Shown here piece by piece: positions 55,196 to 64,000 of a stretch of 64,000 nt of DNA; positions within the stretch are counted from its first letter, which is position 1, and the number at the start of each line of letters is the position of its first letter. The DNA lies in the NCBI RefSeq assembly GCF_028714775.1, contig NZ_JAQTLS010000011.1, positions 113,274 through 177,273 of the forward strand, in the 5' to 3' direction. Below the pieces are notes generated by a model that was not told the origin of the DNA, made no database searches, and saw only the letters and a program-made list of their open reading frames with translations. The translations under genes were made by a program, and so were the position numbers. Origin of the DNA: Thiothrix sp. GTDB taxonomy: Bacteria; Pseudomonadota; Gammaproteobacteria; Thiotrichales; Thiotrichaceae.

Positions 55196-56371
55196 ATGCA
55201 TTTACAAAAAGTAAAACCCATCAGCCCCGCTTTGATGGAAGAAGTGGGCATGACTTGGCACACTGACCCGGATGGGCAGCCTTACGTCGCTGACGAAATC
55301 GTGCAGGTCACGGAAGCCGAGACAGAAGCCTATTACACCGCCGCCAACGAACTCTATGACATGTACGTGGAGGCCGCGCAATACGTCATTGACCACGACC
55401 TGTTCTTGGAACTCGATATTCCGTTTAATCTGGCTGACCAGATTCGGCGCAGTTGGGATAACGACGATCGCCACCTGTACGGGCGTTTCGACTTCGCGGG
55501 CGGGGTGGATGGCTTGCCGATTAAGCTGATTGAGTTTAATGCCGATACCCCGACCAGCCTGTTTGAAACGGCGGTGGTGCAATGGGCTTTGCTCAAAGCT
55601 AATGGCATGGACGAAGCGGCGCAATTCAACACCGTTTACGACAGCATCCGCAATAACTTCCGCCGCCTGTTGACGGGCGAGGACGAGCCGGAAAACTTTG
55701 ATCGGTATTACAATTTCCAGAACATCCTGTTCTCCAGTATCCGCAACCAGCCGGAAGATGAGCGCACCGTGCGTTTCCTCCAGCAAATGGCGAGCGATGC
55801 AGGCTTCCAGACCGATTTTTGCTACATGGACGAAGTGGGTTTTTTGGAAGAGGAGGGTATTTTCAACCCTAGCCAAACCCGTTTCGATTACTGGTTCAAG
55901 TTGTATCCGTGGGAAGACATTGCCCTGCAAACCGATGGCATTAACGGCATCCTGAATGATATTACGCGCAATACGGATACGGTGATTTTGAACCCGGCCT
56001 ATACCTTGCTGTTCCAAAGCAAGGGCATTATGAAAGTGCTGTACGACTTGTTCCCGAACTCACCCTATTTGCTGGAAACCCGCACAGAACCTTTGCGCGG
56101 CAAGAAACAAGTGGCGAAAAAGATGTTCGGGCGTGAGGGTGCAAACACTATTATTTACGATGCGGCAGGCAGCATCCTGAAAGAACAGCCCGGTGAATAC
56201 GACCGTTACCGTACCATTTACCAAGAGTTCGCCACCTACCCGAAAGATGCGCAAGAGCGCAGCTACCAAGCAGGCGTTTTCTTTGCATGGGAAGGCTGCG
56301 GCTTAGGTTTCCGTCGGGGTGGTGAAATACTGGATAACCTCAGCAAGTTCGTCGCCCATCGGGTTGTGTAG
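55196..56371 (+). CDS. Glutathionylspermidine synthase-like ATP-grasp protein (YgiC type)
   Basis: The 391-residue protein matches the GSP_synth ATP-grasp family: FDFAGGVDGLPIKLIEFNAD with the conserved EFNADTPT, then LQTDGINGILNDITRNTDT, and the C-terminal ATP-binding part with RGKKQVAKKMFGREGANTII and VFFAWEGCGLGFRRGGEILD. YgiC-type members lack the amidase domain and probably join a carboxylate to an amine, but the true substrate is not known. The gene starts six bases after the UPF0323 lipoprotein gene, pointing to joint work on a cell-envelope peptide or amine; this is inference. Confidence 0.88.
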   Translation: MHLQKVKPISPALMEEVGMTWHTDPDGQPYVADEIVQVTEAETEAYYTAANELYDMYVEAAQYVIDHDLFLELDIPFNLADQIRRSWDNDDRHLYGRFDFAGGVDGLPIKLIEFNADTPTSLFETAVVQWALLKANGMDEAAQFNTVYDSIRNNFRRLLTGEDEPENFDRYYNFQNILFSSIRNQPEDERTVRFLQQMASDAGFQTDFCYMDEVGFLEEEGIFNPSQTRFDYWFKLYPWEDIALQTDGINGILNDITRNTDTVILNPAYTLLFQSKGIMKVLYDLFPNSPYLLETRTEPLRGKKQVAKKMFGREGANTIIYDAAGSILKEQPGEYDRYRTIYQEFATYPKDAQERSYQAGVFFAWEGCGLGFRRGGEILDNLSKFVAHRVV

Positions 56372-56374
56372 CAC

Positions 56375-56719
56375 CTACACGATCAGGTTCAAATAAGCGT
56401 AAAGGCTACCCAATAAGGCGGCGAGCGGAATCCCCACAATGCCGAGCGTCAGCCACAACAATAAGCGCTTGAATGAATAGCCCTGATGCCAATAGCGCGT
56501 CAGGGTGTAAATACCGATCAGCAGTACGACCAATAGAGCCGTGCCCATGATTAGGATCAGTACGAAATCGACCATCTCACCATAGCCGTTGAACACCATT
56601 GAACCAGCGAGGGCAAAACCGTGCCCAATGAAATAGAGCGGAACCAGCATCGCCAGCCACGCCACCCAGAATAACGAACGTTGCCATGCAGCATACGCCT
56701 GCACATCTACTTTGGTCAT
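56375..56719 (-). CDS. Small membrane protein of unknown function
   Basis: The protein has about 114 residues and three or four hydrophobic helices: one near the N-terminus (SLFWVAWLAMLVPLYFIGHG), one around VDFVLILIMGTALLVVLLIG and one at the C-terminus (WLTLGIVGIPLAALLGSLYA). I see no known family motif. The ATG at 56717-56719 is chosen; a TTG six codons earlier is possible. The gene is convergent with the ATP-grasp gene, only three bases apart, so no functional link is implied. Confidence 0.65.
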   Translation of the reverse strand: MTKVDVQAYAAWQRSLFWVAWLAMLVPLYFIGHGFALAGSMVFNGYGEMVDFVLILIMGTALLVVLLIGIYTLTRYWHQGYSFKRLLLWLTLGIVGIPLAALLGSLYAYLNLIV

Positions 56720-56846
56720 AACAGCAAACCTAGACAAGTAGAGGAAAAACGTATTTGAGGGAGTTTCAGCAAGCCCTCAAGTACGTGCCTGCTGTATTCA
56801 TAGCAAAAATAAATGAGGCTTGCTGTACCATCTATGACCAACACGA

Positions 56847-56873
56847 AAAAGGGCGCGATAAACGCGCCCTTTT
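56847..56873 (-). terminator. Rho-independent terminator of the ilv operon
   Basis: On the minus strand AAAAGGGCGCG-TTTAT-CGCGCCCTTTT forms a strong hairpin with a following T-run, about 25 bases after the ilvC stop. It should end the ilvI-ilvH-ilvC transcript. Confidence 0.9.
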
Positions 56874-56896
56874 ATTGTTACCGGGGTTTCCAGTAA

Positions 56897-57931
<1,035 letters not shown>

Positions 57932-57952
57932 TTAAATCAATCAAATACTTAA

Positions 57953-58447
57953 TTAAGCGCGTAAAGCTGCTTCGCCACGGGCAATGCCCATGCTGCCGGA
58001 ACGTACCACTTCAAGGATACGGAATTCCTTCAACGCATTGACGAAGGCATCCAGCTTGCTGCTGTCGCCCGTCAATTCAATCGTGTAGGTTTTATCCGTC
58101 ACGTCGATGATGTTTCCACGGAAGATGTCTGACAGGCGTTTGACCGCTTCGCAGGCAGAATTTTTCTCTACCCCGACTTTGACGAACATCATTTCGCGTT
58201 CGATGTGTGAATACTGGGAAAGATCCATGACCTTCACCACATCAATCAACTTGTTCAATTGCTTGACGATCTGTTCAACGATTTCATCGCTGCCGCGTGT
58301 CACCAGCGTCAGGCGCGAAAGGGTCGCATCATCGGTCGGTGCAACTGTCAGGGATTCAATATTATAACCCCGTGCGGAGAATAACCCAGCAACACGCGAC
58401 AACGCGCCCGCTTCATTCTCCATCAGGATGGAAATTACATGCCGCAT
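57953..58447 (-). CDS. ilvH: Acetolactate synthase small (regulatory) subunit
   Basis: The 164-residue protein has an N-terminal ACT domain (MRHVISILMENEAGALSRVA) that binds valine for feedback inhibition, and a C-terminal regulatory domain with the DVTDKTYTIELTGDSSKLDA region. It pairs with the catalytic subunit encoded just upstream; the gap is eight bases. ilvC follows after 33 bases. The name ilvN is also used for this subunit in other species. Confidence 0.96.
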   Translation of the reverse strand: MRHVISILMENEAGALSRVAGLFSARGYNIESLTVAPTDDATLSRLTLVTRGSDEIVEQIVKQLNKLIDVVKVMDLSQYSHIEREMMFVKVGVEKNSACEAVKRLSDIFRGNIIDVTDKTYTIELTGDSSKLDAFVNALKEFRILEVVRSGSMGIARGEAALRA

Positions 58448-58455
58448 TTTGTCAC

Positions 58456-60156
58456 CTACACCAGAATCATTTCGTTATGCCCAGCACCGGCTGGAACCAT
58501 CGGGTAAACGTTGCCTTCTTGCGCCGTGACGAAATCCATGAAGACCAGCCGGTCTTTCATCGCCAAGGCTTCTTTCAGTGCACCTTCCACGTCAGCCGGA
58601 TTTTCGATGCGCATCCCGACGTGCCCGTAGGCTTCTGCCAGTTTGACGAAATCGGGTTGGGTATCCATCGTCGACATGGCGTAACGCTTTTGGTAGAAGA
58701 ATTCTTGCCACTGGCGCACCATGCCGAGGTAGCCGTTGTTCAGGGTGATAACCTTGATCGGCAGGCGGTATTGCAGGCAGGTTGCCAATTCTTGGATACA
58801 CATCTGGATGCTGCCGTCACCTGTGATGCAGGCTACGGTTTCGTCCGGGTAAGCCAATTGCACGCCCATTGCGGCAGGCAAGCCAAAGCCCATTGTCCCT
58901 AAGCCCCCGGAGTTGATCCAGCGGTTCGGTTTGTTGAACTTGTAGAATTGCGCTGCCCACATTTGGTGCTGGCCTACGTCGGAAGCAACATACGCTTCGC
59001 CGCCAGTGAGTTCCCACAACTTGTCGATGACGTATTGCGCACGGATCGGGCCTTCCGGTTCCTGCGTGTATTTCATGCAGTTGACTTTGCGCCATTCGTT
59101 GATCTGGTTCCACCATACCGCGAGTGCCGCCGGATCGGGGCGCTCAGTACGGCTGCGGAGTTCTTCCAGCAGGTCGATGATGACGTGTTTCACATCGCCA
59201 ACGATAGGCACATCGACATGCACGTTCTTGGAAATGGATGCAGGGTCAATGTCAATGTGGATGATGCGTGCATCTGGGCAGAACTTGTCTACATTGCCGG
59301 TAACGCGGTCGTCGAAACGTGCGCCAATGGCAATGACCAGATCGGCTTTGTGCATGGCATGGTTGGCTTCATACGTGCCGTGCATCCCCAGCATTCCGAT
59401 GAATTGCTTATCCATTGACGGGTAAGCGCCCAAGCCCATCAGGGTTTCGGTGATCGGGAAGCCCAATTCACGGGTCATCTCGGTCAATTCATGCGCAGCC
59501 CCAGACAGTACAACACCACCGCCGGTATACAGTACCGGGCGCTTGGCTTCCAACATCAGGTCAACCGCACGGCGGACTTGGCGCTTGTTGCCTTTGTAGG
59601 TCGGGTTGTAGGAGCGCATGGTGATTTCCTTGGGATAATGGAATTCACAACGTGCCACTGTAATGTCTTTGGGGATGTCGACCAGAACCGGGCCAGGGCG
59701 GCCTGTGCTGGCAATATAGAATGCCTTCTTGATGGTTGTGGCAAGCTCTCTTACATCCGTGACCAAGAAGTTATGTTTCACGCAGGGGCGGGTAATGCCC
59801 ACAATGTCGACTTCTTGGAATGCATCATTGCCAATCAACGCACGCGGCACTTGCCCGGTGAATACCACCAAAGGCACAGAGTCCATGTACGCATCCGCAA
59901 TACCAGTCACTGCGTTGGTTGCACCCGGCCCGGATGTCACCAGCGCTACGCCCGGCTTGTTGGTTGCTTTGGCATAACCCTCGGCTGCATGTACAGCCCC
60001 TTGTTCATGTCTTACCAGAATATGGTTGATTTTGTCCTGCTGTTTGTACAGCGCGTCATAGATGAACAGGACAGCACCTCCGGGATAACCGAAGATAGTT
60101 TCAACCCCTTCTTCCTTAAGACACTCGACGAATATCTCGGCACCGGTCAGTTCCAC
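58456..60156 (-). CDS. ilvI: Acetolactate synthase large (catalytic) subunit
   Basis: The thiamine-diphosphate enzyme makes acetolactate from pyruvate. The 566-residue protein has the ThDP-activating Glu in HEQGAVHAAEGYA, the GPGATNAVTGIADAYMDSVP segment and the C-terminal metal motif GDGSIQMCIQELAT...LNNGYLG. The start is a GTG at 60154-60156 after GGAG. It leads ilvI-ilvH-ilvC. The 126-bp leader before it (60157-60282) has no clear attenuator peptide. Confidence 0.97.
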   Translation of the reverse strand: MELTGAEIFVECLKEEGVETIFGYPGGAVLFIYDALYKQQDKINHILVRHEQGAVHAAEGYAKATNKPGVALVTSGPGATNAVTGIADAYMDSVPLVVFTGQVPRALIGNDAFQEVDIVGITRPCVKHNFLVTDVRELATTIKKAFYIASTGRPGPVLVDIPKDITVARCEFHYPKEITMRSYNPTYKGNKRQVRRAVDLMLEAKRPVLYTGGGVVLSGAAHELTEMTRELGFPITETLMGLGAYPSMDKQFIGMLGMHGTYEANHAMHKADLVIAIGARFDDRVTGNVDKFCPDARIIHIDIDPASISKNVHVDVPIVGDVKHVIIDLLEELRSRTERPDPAALAVWWNQINEWRKVNCMKYTQEPEGPIRAQYVIDKLWELTGGEAYVASDVGQHQMWAAQFYKFNKPNRWINSGGLGTMGFGLPAAMGVQLAYPDETVACITGDGSIQMCIQELATCLQYRLPIKVITLNNGYLGMVRQWQEFFYQKRYAMSTMDTQPDFVKLAEAYGHVGMRIENPADVEGALKEALAMKDRLVFMDFVTAQEGNVYPMVPAGAGHNEMILV

Positions 60157-60282
60157 TCTAAACTCCGTAAATCGCTAATGGCGAAGGAAAAGACTCGCAT
60201 CATAATACGAATTATTCAGGGATTACACCCCAAAAAGCGTGTGACTATGGGTTTTTTCTGGTGTCGGGCGGTGGGGGCGTCA

Positions 60283-61434
60283 TCATGACGGCAGGTGCAA
60301 GTGTATTTCCTGCGCCTCTTCCATCAACTGGATGACATCATCTAGGGCAATCTGGTCAGGGTTGATCTGGCTGCAACCATTGAGGCGCTCGAACAATGCT
60401 TCCTGTTCCAGAATGTAACGTTCACCGCTTTTCAATTGCACATACGCGGCCCACGGGATGAATTTGGTCAGTGGGAATACCTGCCCATCCGCCGGGGAAA
60501 TGTCGACATGCAACCCGGTGACATACACCAGATTGCGCCCCCGGTAGGCTTTTTCCTGCGAAATGCTGCGGTAGGCACGGTCGAATTCGGCCTGCGTATT
60601 CGCTTGTGCAGCGGTCAGCATTGGCTCGGCAGAGGTCACAATCCACGGCATTGCACCGATCAGGTTTTGCTCCAGTTGGCGGGTTCCATCATGGTCTTCG
60701 CTGAGGTCAGTGTGGTAAGTGAAATATTCCGGCAGCAGCGCATCACCGATGGGTTGTCTGCCACCCCCTTCCGCAAAAAACCAGCGCATGTCGGCAGTGA
60801 AATCTTCGGTGGCATAGAAGGTGCGCGAAGTGCTTTGGATTGAAATTGGCACCATTTCACCATCCGTTTGGTATTGCACCATCTTGTTTAGGTTCAGCAC
60901 CAGACTGCGTTCGCGGCTGCGGGACAAGTACTGATTGTCGATGGTCAGATGGCATTGCCCGTTGCGCATTTCGATGAAAACATTGTTGCGGGCGAAATCG
61001 TATTCCTTCAGATACCAATTGAGCGTGCCGTGAATTTTACCGCAGTTGCTGGAGCATTCATCATGCGCTGTCTGCGAACGCCGATACGTACCAAACTGGC
61101 AGGTTTCCGGGTCGTAACCGACGTGGCTGGAATGCACAATGACCAAATCTTCGCCATGGTGCGCGTGCGGGCCGTGGCGGTCACAAGCCATGATGCCACC
61201 CACGCGCCCGTGGTTGAACGGGAATGTACCGAAATGTTTCGCCAGTAAAATGATTGGGTAGCCTTGGCTTTCGTCGGAACAGAATGCCCGTGACGGCATG
61301 ATCTTGCCCACTTCAAAGCCCAGTTGCTTGCACCAATTGTACAAGCGCGGCACGAAACTGCTGTAGCGGAACCAGTAGCCTTCCATACGGAAATGACCAA
61401 GGCTGGCTTGGATGTGGTCACGGACGTTATACAT
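60283..61434 (-). CDS. Candidate LCIB/C-type carbonic anhydrase-like protein
   Basis: The 383-residue protein contains FNHGRVGGIMACDRHGPHAH (residues 73-92), then DLVIVHSSHVGYDPE and DECSSNCGKIHGTLNWY. From memory this resembles the Zn-binding core of the limiting-CO2-inducible LCIB/LCIC beta-carbonic-anhydrase family: a Cys after GGVL-like residues, a His in a PHI-like strand, and a Cys in a CG motif. Possible ligands are Cys84, His104 and Cys131. The fold call needs a profile search. If right, it fits a CO2-fixing lifestyle. It lies alone, upstream of the ilv operon on the same strand, without carboxysome or transporter genes. The ATG at 61434 lacks a clear ribosome-binding site. Confidence 0.5.
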   Translation of the reverse strand: MYNVRDHIQASLGHFRMEGYWFRYSSFVPRLYNWCKQLGFEVGKIMPSRAFCSDESQGYPIILLAKHFGTFPFNHGRVGGIMACDRHGPHAHHGEDLVIVHSSHVGYDPETCQFGTYRRSQTAHDECSSNCGKIHGTLNWYLKEYDFARNNVFIEMRNGQCHLTIDNQYLSRSRERSLVLNLNKMVQYQTDGEMVPISIQSTSRTFYATEDFTADMRWFFAEGGGRQPIGDALLPEYFTYHTDLSEDHDGTRQLEQNLIGAMPWIVTSAEPMLTAAQANTQAEFDRAYRSISQEKAYRGRNLVYVTGLHVDISPADGQVFPLTKFIPWAAYVQLKSGERYILEQEALFERLNGCSQINPDQIALDDVIQLMEEAQEIHLHLPS

Positions 61435-61580
61435 ATAGGTACTTAGTGTTGTTTGTGCAGGGTAATTGTGGCGTGTGACAGCGCGTTTTGTCCAGCTTCG
61501 GGCAATACGTGGCAGGCTTGTTTGCGGTAAACTCTTTCCCCTAGCTGCTTGCCCAAACCGTTAACCCTAAAGATACCCGA

Positions 61581-63611
61581 ATGAGCCAAACCGCCAACAA
61601 CCTCGCCGCCTACTGCTGGTCAATCGCTGACCTGCTGCGCGGCGATTTCAAACAGTCCCAATACGGGCGCATTATCCTGCCGTTCACCCTGTTACGCCGC
61701 ATGGAATGTGTGCTGGCAGCGAGCAAGGATAAGGTGCTGGCGGAACACGAGCGCGTCAAAGCCCTGAAATTGCCGGAAGAAGCTCAGGAAAAGCTGCTGC
61801 TGCGTGCCAGCGGTCTGGCGTTTTTCAATACCTCGAAAATGGATTTGGGCAAGCTGGGCGAAGCAGGGATCAAGGCCAATCTAGAAAGCTATTTGCAGGG
61901 CTTTTCCCGTGATGTCCGCGAAATTTTCGAGTACTTCAACGTTGCGGAATTCGTCGGGCAGCTTAATGATGCCAACCTGTTGTACAAGGTGGTGCAGAAG
62001 GTGCGGGCGACCGATTTAAGCCCTGCCGCCGTTTCCAACCACGACATGGGGCTGGTGTTTGAGGAACTGATCCGGCGGTTTGCGGAAAGCTCGAATGAAA
62101 CGGCTGGGGAGCATTTCACCCCGCGTGACATTGTGCGCCTGACCACCGCGCTGGTGTTCATGGAAGACGATGACGCGCTGAGCGGCGATGCGGTGATCCG
62201 CACCATTTACGACCCGACTGCTGGCACGGGCGGCTTTTTGTCGTCGGGCATGGAATACCTGTATGAACTCAACCCCAGTGCGCGGCTTGTGCCGTATGGG
62301 CAGGAGCTGAACCCGGAAAGTTACGCCATCTGCAAGGCCGATATGCTGATTAAGGGGCAGGCGGTCGGCAATATCAAGCTGGGCAATACGCTTTCCAACG
62401 ACCAATTGTTTGCTGACCGCTTTGACTACATGCTGTCCAATCCGCCGTTTGGGGTGGACTGGAAAAAGATCGAAGGCGACATCAGGAAAGAGGCGGCACG
62501 CGGTTATGCGGGGCGCTTTGGGGCGGGCTTGCCGCGTGTGTCGGATGGTTCGCTGCTGTTTTTGCTGCACCTGATCAGCAAGTTGCGCGATGCCAAGTCC
62601 GGCGGTGGGCGTATCGGCATTATCCTCAACGGTTCGCCGCTGTTTACCGGCGGGGCAGGGTCGGGCGAATCCGAAATCCGCCGCTACATTCTCGAAGCCG
62701 ATTTGCTGGAAGCGATTGTCGCGCTGCCGACCGATATGTTTTACAACACCGGGATTGCCACTTATGTGTGGGTGCTGTCCAATAAAAAGGCGGCGACACG
62801 CAAGGGCAAGGTGCAGCTCATCAACGGGGTGAACCTGTACGGCAAAATGCGCAAGTCGCTGGGCAGCAAGCGCAATGAAATGAGCGAAGACGACATCCGC
62901 ACCATTACCCGCTGTTTCGGCGCGTTTGAAACGGTGGATAGGAGTAAGATTTTCCCTACCCATGCGTTTGGCTATCGGCGCATTACGGTCGAGCGTCCGT
63001 TGCGCGAGTCGTTCCAGTTCAGTGATGAACGCCTTGCCACGCTCAGTGTTGCCAGCACCTTGCTGAAAGTCCGCCAGTTGCAGGCGCAGATTGGCACGGC
63101 GCAATGCGATGACATGAACACTTACGAAGCGGTGCTGACGCGGGCAACTCTGGATTTGAACATCCGGCTGGATGCAGCGGAAAAGAAACAGATTCGGGCG
63201 GCGGTGAGTTGGAAGAATCCGGCGGCGACAAAGGTCATCAAGAGACGGCACAAAAACACTGAGCCAAATCCGCTATATGGCCTGTTTGCTGTGGATGACA
63301 GAGCGGTCGAGTATGAAGCCGATAGCGACTTGCGTGATTATGAAAACGTGGCGCTTGACCCGTCACAACCCGTCGATGCGCTGGTTGATGCCTATTTCCG
63401 GCGGGAAGTGTTGCCGCACGTTGCGGATGCGTGGATTGACAGCAGCAAGCGCGATCCCAAGGATAATGAAGTCGGTCTGGTTGGTTATGAAATCCCGTTT
63501 AACCGGCATTTCTACGTCTATCAGCCGCCGCGTGATCTTACCGAGATTGATGCTGATTTGGATGCGGTTTCGGCGGAGATTATGGCGTTGTTGCGGGAGG
63601 TGCATTCATGA
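61581..63611 (+). CDS. hsdM: Type I restriction-modification system methyltransferase subunit HsdM
   Basis: The 676-residue protein is an adenine-N6 methyltransferase. It has the HsdM helical N-terminal domain, the SAM-binding DPTAGTGGF at about residue 211, the catalytic NPPFGVDW at about 287 and the usual [13 protein letters not shown] lead-in. The C-terminal third is longer than in minimal HsdM. It would work with HsdS for target recognition and HsdR for cleavage. HsdS follows after a repeat-bearing gap but is cut short; HsdR is not in the window. No strong ribosome-binding site precedes the ATG. Confidence 0.95.
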   Translation: MSQTANNLAAYCWSIADLLRGDFKQSQYGRIILPFTLLRRMECVLAASKDKVLAEHERVKALKLPEEAQEKLLLRASGLAFFNTSKMDLGKLGEAGIKANLESYLQGFSRDVREIFEYFNVAEFVGQLNDANLLYKVVQKVRATDLSPAAVSNHDMGLVFEELIRRFAESSNETAGEHFTPRDIVRLTTALVFMEDDDALSGDAVIRTIYDPTAGTGGFLSSGMEYLYELNPSARLVPYGQELNPESYAICKADMLIKGQAVGNIKLGNTLSNDQLFADRFDYMLSNPPFGVDWKKIEGDIRKEAARGYAGRFGAGLPRVSDGSLLFLLHLISKLRDAKSGGGRIGIILNGSPLFTGGAGSGESEIRRYILEADLLEAIVALPTDMFYNTGIATYVWVLSNKKAATRKGKVQLINGVNLYGKMRKSLGSKRNEMSEDDIRTITRCFGAFETVDRSKIFPTHAFGYRRITVERPLRESFQFSDERLATLSVASTLLKVRQLQAQIGTAQCDDMNTYEAVLTRATLDLNIRLDAAEKKQIRAAVSWKNPAATKVIKRRHKNTEPNPLYGLFAVDDRAVEYEADSDLRDYENVALDPSQPVDALVDAYFRREVLPHVADAWIDSSKRDPKDNEVGLVGYEIPFNRHFYVYQPPRDLTEIDADLDAVSAEIMALLREVHS

Positions 63612-63624
63612 GGTTGATGCATGA

Positions 63625-63665
63625 AGACCCTCACCCCAACCCCTCTCCCAGAGGTAGAGGGGCTA
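63625..63665 (+). repeat. GC-rich palindromic repeat, copy 5 (between hsdM and hsdS)
   Basis: It begins AGACCCTCACCCCAACCCCT (from 63626) and has an inner CCCAGAGGTAGAGGGG hairpin. It lies head to head with copy 6, so the two together can form one long hairpin. Confidence 0.8.
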
Positions 63666-63678
63666 AGAAAAACAGGTT

Positions 63679-63726
63679 CTTGCTCCCCCTCTACCTCTGG
63701 GAGAGGGGGCTGGGGGGTGAGGGTTC
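63679..63726 (-). repeat. GC-rich palindromic repeat, copy 6 (between hsdM and hsdS)
   Basis: Plus-strand sequence CTTGCTCCCCCTCTACCTCT continues with GGGAGAGGGGGCTGGGGGGT and matches copy 4. It is inverted relative to copy 5, 13 bases away. Confidence 0.8.
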
Positions 63727-63750
63727 TTGTGAAATACCAAAGGTGATCTT

Positions 63751-63948
63751 ATGACAGCCGCATATCAACCGTACCCCGAATACAAAGACTCCGGCATCGA
63801 ATGGCTCGGTGAGATGCCCACGGATTGGCGCGTCAAACGACTCAAACATATTTCCCCCTCGTTAAGTGTAGGGCCTCTGTACACGACAATTTTCCTAATC
63901 AGCGGTTTTCAGCAGCAAGGTGACATTGCCATTTGCCTTAGCGATTAA
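63751..63948 (+). pseudogene. hsdS: Type I specificity subunit HsdS, truncated after about 40 codons
   Basis: The start MTAAYQPYPEYKDSGIEWLG is a typical HsdS beginning and continues to ISPSLSVG (about base 63873). In HsdS proteins that motif is normally followed by IVV; here the frame instead runs into unrelated residues and a TAA at 63946-63948. Intact HsdS has roughly 400 residues and carries two target-recognition domains, which are absent here. The break coincides with the probable end of an insertion sequence at 63871. If so, this copy of the system has lost its recognition subunit unless the rest lies beyond the insertion. Confidence 0.75.
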
Positions 63949-64000
63949 GTTTGGAGGCCATAAAAACAGCATCCACAAGCGGAGGTTTTCTGCCACTGCA
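63871..64000. mobile_element. Probable end of an insertion sequence
   Basis: At 63871 the HsdS-like sequence stops and GGGCCTCTGTACACGAC begins, which looks like an insertion-sequence terminus. On the minus strand a frame stays open from the window end (64000) to a TAA at 63938-63940, with GRKPPLVDAVFMASKLNR before the stop, possibly a transposase C-terminus. The family cannot be named, and the other end lies outside the window. Confidence 0.45.

Noticed and set aside
60157..60282. A leader-peptide attenuator before ilvI
   Set aside because: No short frame rich in branched-chain codons followed by alternative hairpins could be found.
59491..60288. A 265-codon frame antisense to ilvI
   Set aside because: ilvI is complete with ThDP motifs; the antisense frame has none.
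62016..63251. A 411-codon open frame antisense to hsdM
   Set aside because: It mirrors the codon pattern of hsdM, has no domain-like content and lies wholly within a clear methyltransferase gene.

Overview
This 64 kb window looks like chromosomal DNA of a gammaproteobacterium. Gene order is the best evidence: hemA-prfA-prmC divergent from lolB-ispE-tRNA-Gln-prs-rplY-pth-ychF, and yceF divergent from yceD-rpmF-plsX-fabH, are both classic gammaproteobacterial arrangements. Base composition is moderately GC-rich throughout. A Thiothrix-like (Thiotrichales) sulfur bacterium is my guess. It rests on the style of the tetratricopeptide proteins, a UPF0323 lipoprotein, a candidate LCIB-type carbonic anhydrase and a c5-like dihaem cytochrome, and it is inference only.

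Layout. Bases 1-5283 hold the end of a type IV pilus minor-pilin cluster (pilW 3' end, pilX, a pilE-like pilin, pilY1). Bases 5280-15367 hold the translation, haem, isoprenoid and lipoprotein housekeeping block with one tRNA. Bases 15414-21416 hold a small helix-hairpin-helix protein, a J-domain protein with an unknown membrane partner, a DUF1800/DUF1501 export pair and rdgC. Bases 21406-28219, on the minus strand, hold a DUF349 protein, metG, an AstE/AspA-type zinc hydrolase and a GCS2-type ligase. Bases 28342-30976 hold prfB, with an intact programmed frameshift, and lysS. Bases 31139-38230 hold a cytochrome, a small HapK-like protein and the yceF/yceD-rpmF-plsX-fabH fatty-acid block, followed by CYTH, rhlE and LysM genes.

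Bases 38227-42888 are a more accessory stretch: a beta-hydroxyacid dehydrogenase, a sirtuin, a nuclease/holin-like/endolysin trio, a small secreted protein and a membrane protein with a winged-helix-like tail. Bases 43228-51943 hold mrp, a large repeat-rich TPR protein flanked by inverted copies of a palindromic repeat, a LEA-type lipoprotein, dcd, an orphan potB, two overlapping DUF697 GTPases and a DUF3465 protein. Bases 51997-60156 hold a Wza-type lipoprotein, galE, a ComEA-like protein, a UPF0323 lipoprotein paired with an ATP-grasp enzyme, and the ilvI-ilvH-ilvC operon. The window ends with the candidate carbonic anhydrase and a type I restriction locus whose hsdS is cut off early, probably by an insertion sequence.

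A GC-rich palindromic repeat family occurs six times. Two copies sit in frame inside prmC, two flank the TPR gene in opposite orientation, and two lie head to head between hsdM and hsdS. No CRISPR array, rRNA, replication origin or complete prophage was seen. All functional calls come from reading motifs and gene order; no database search was run.
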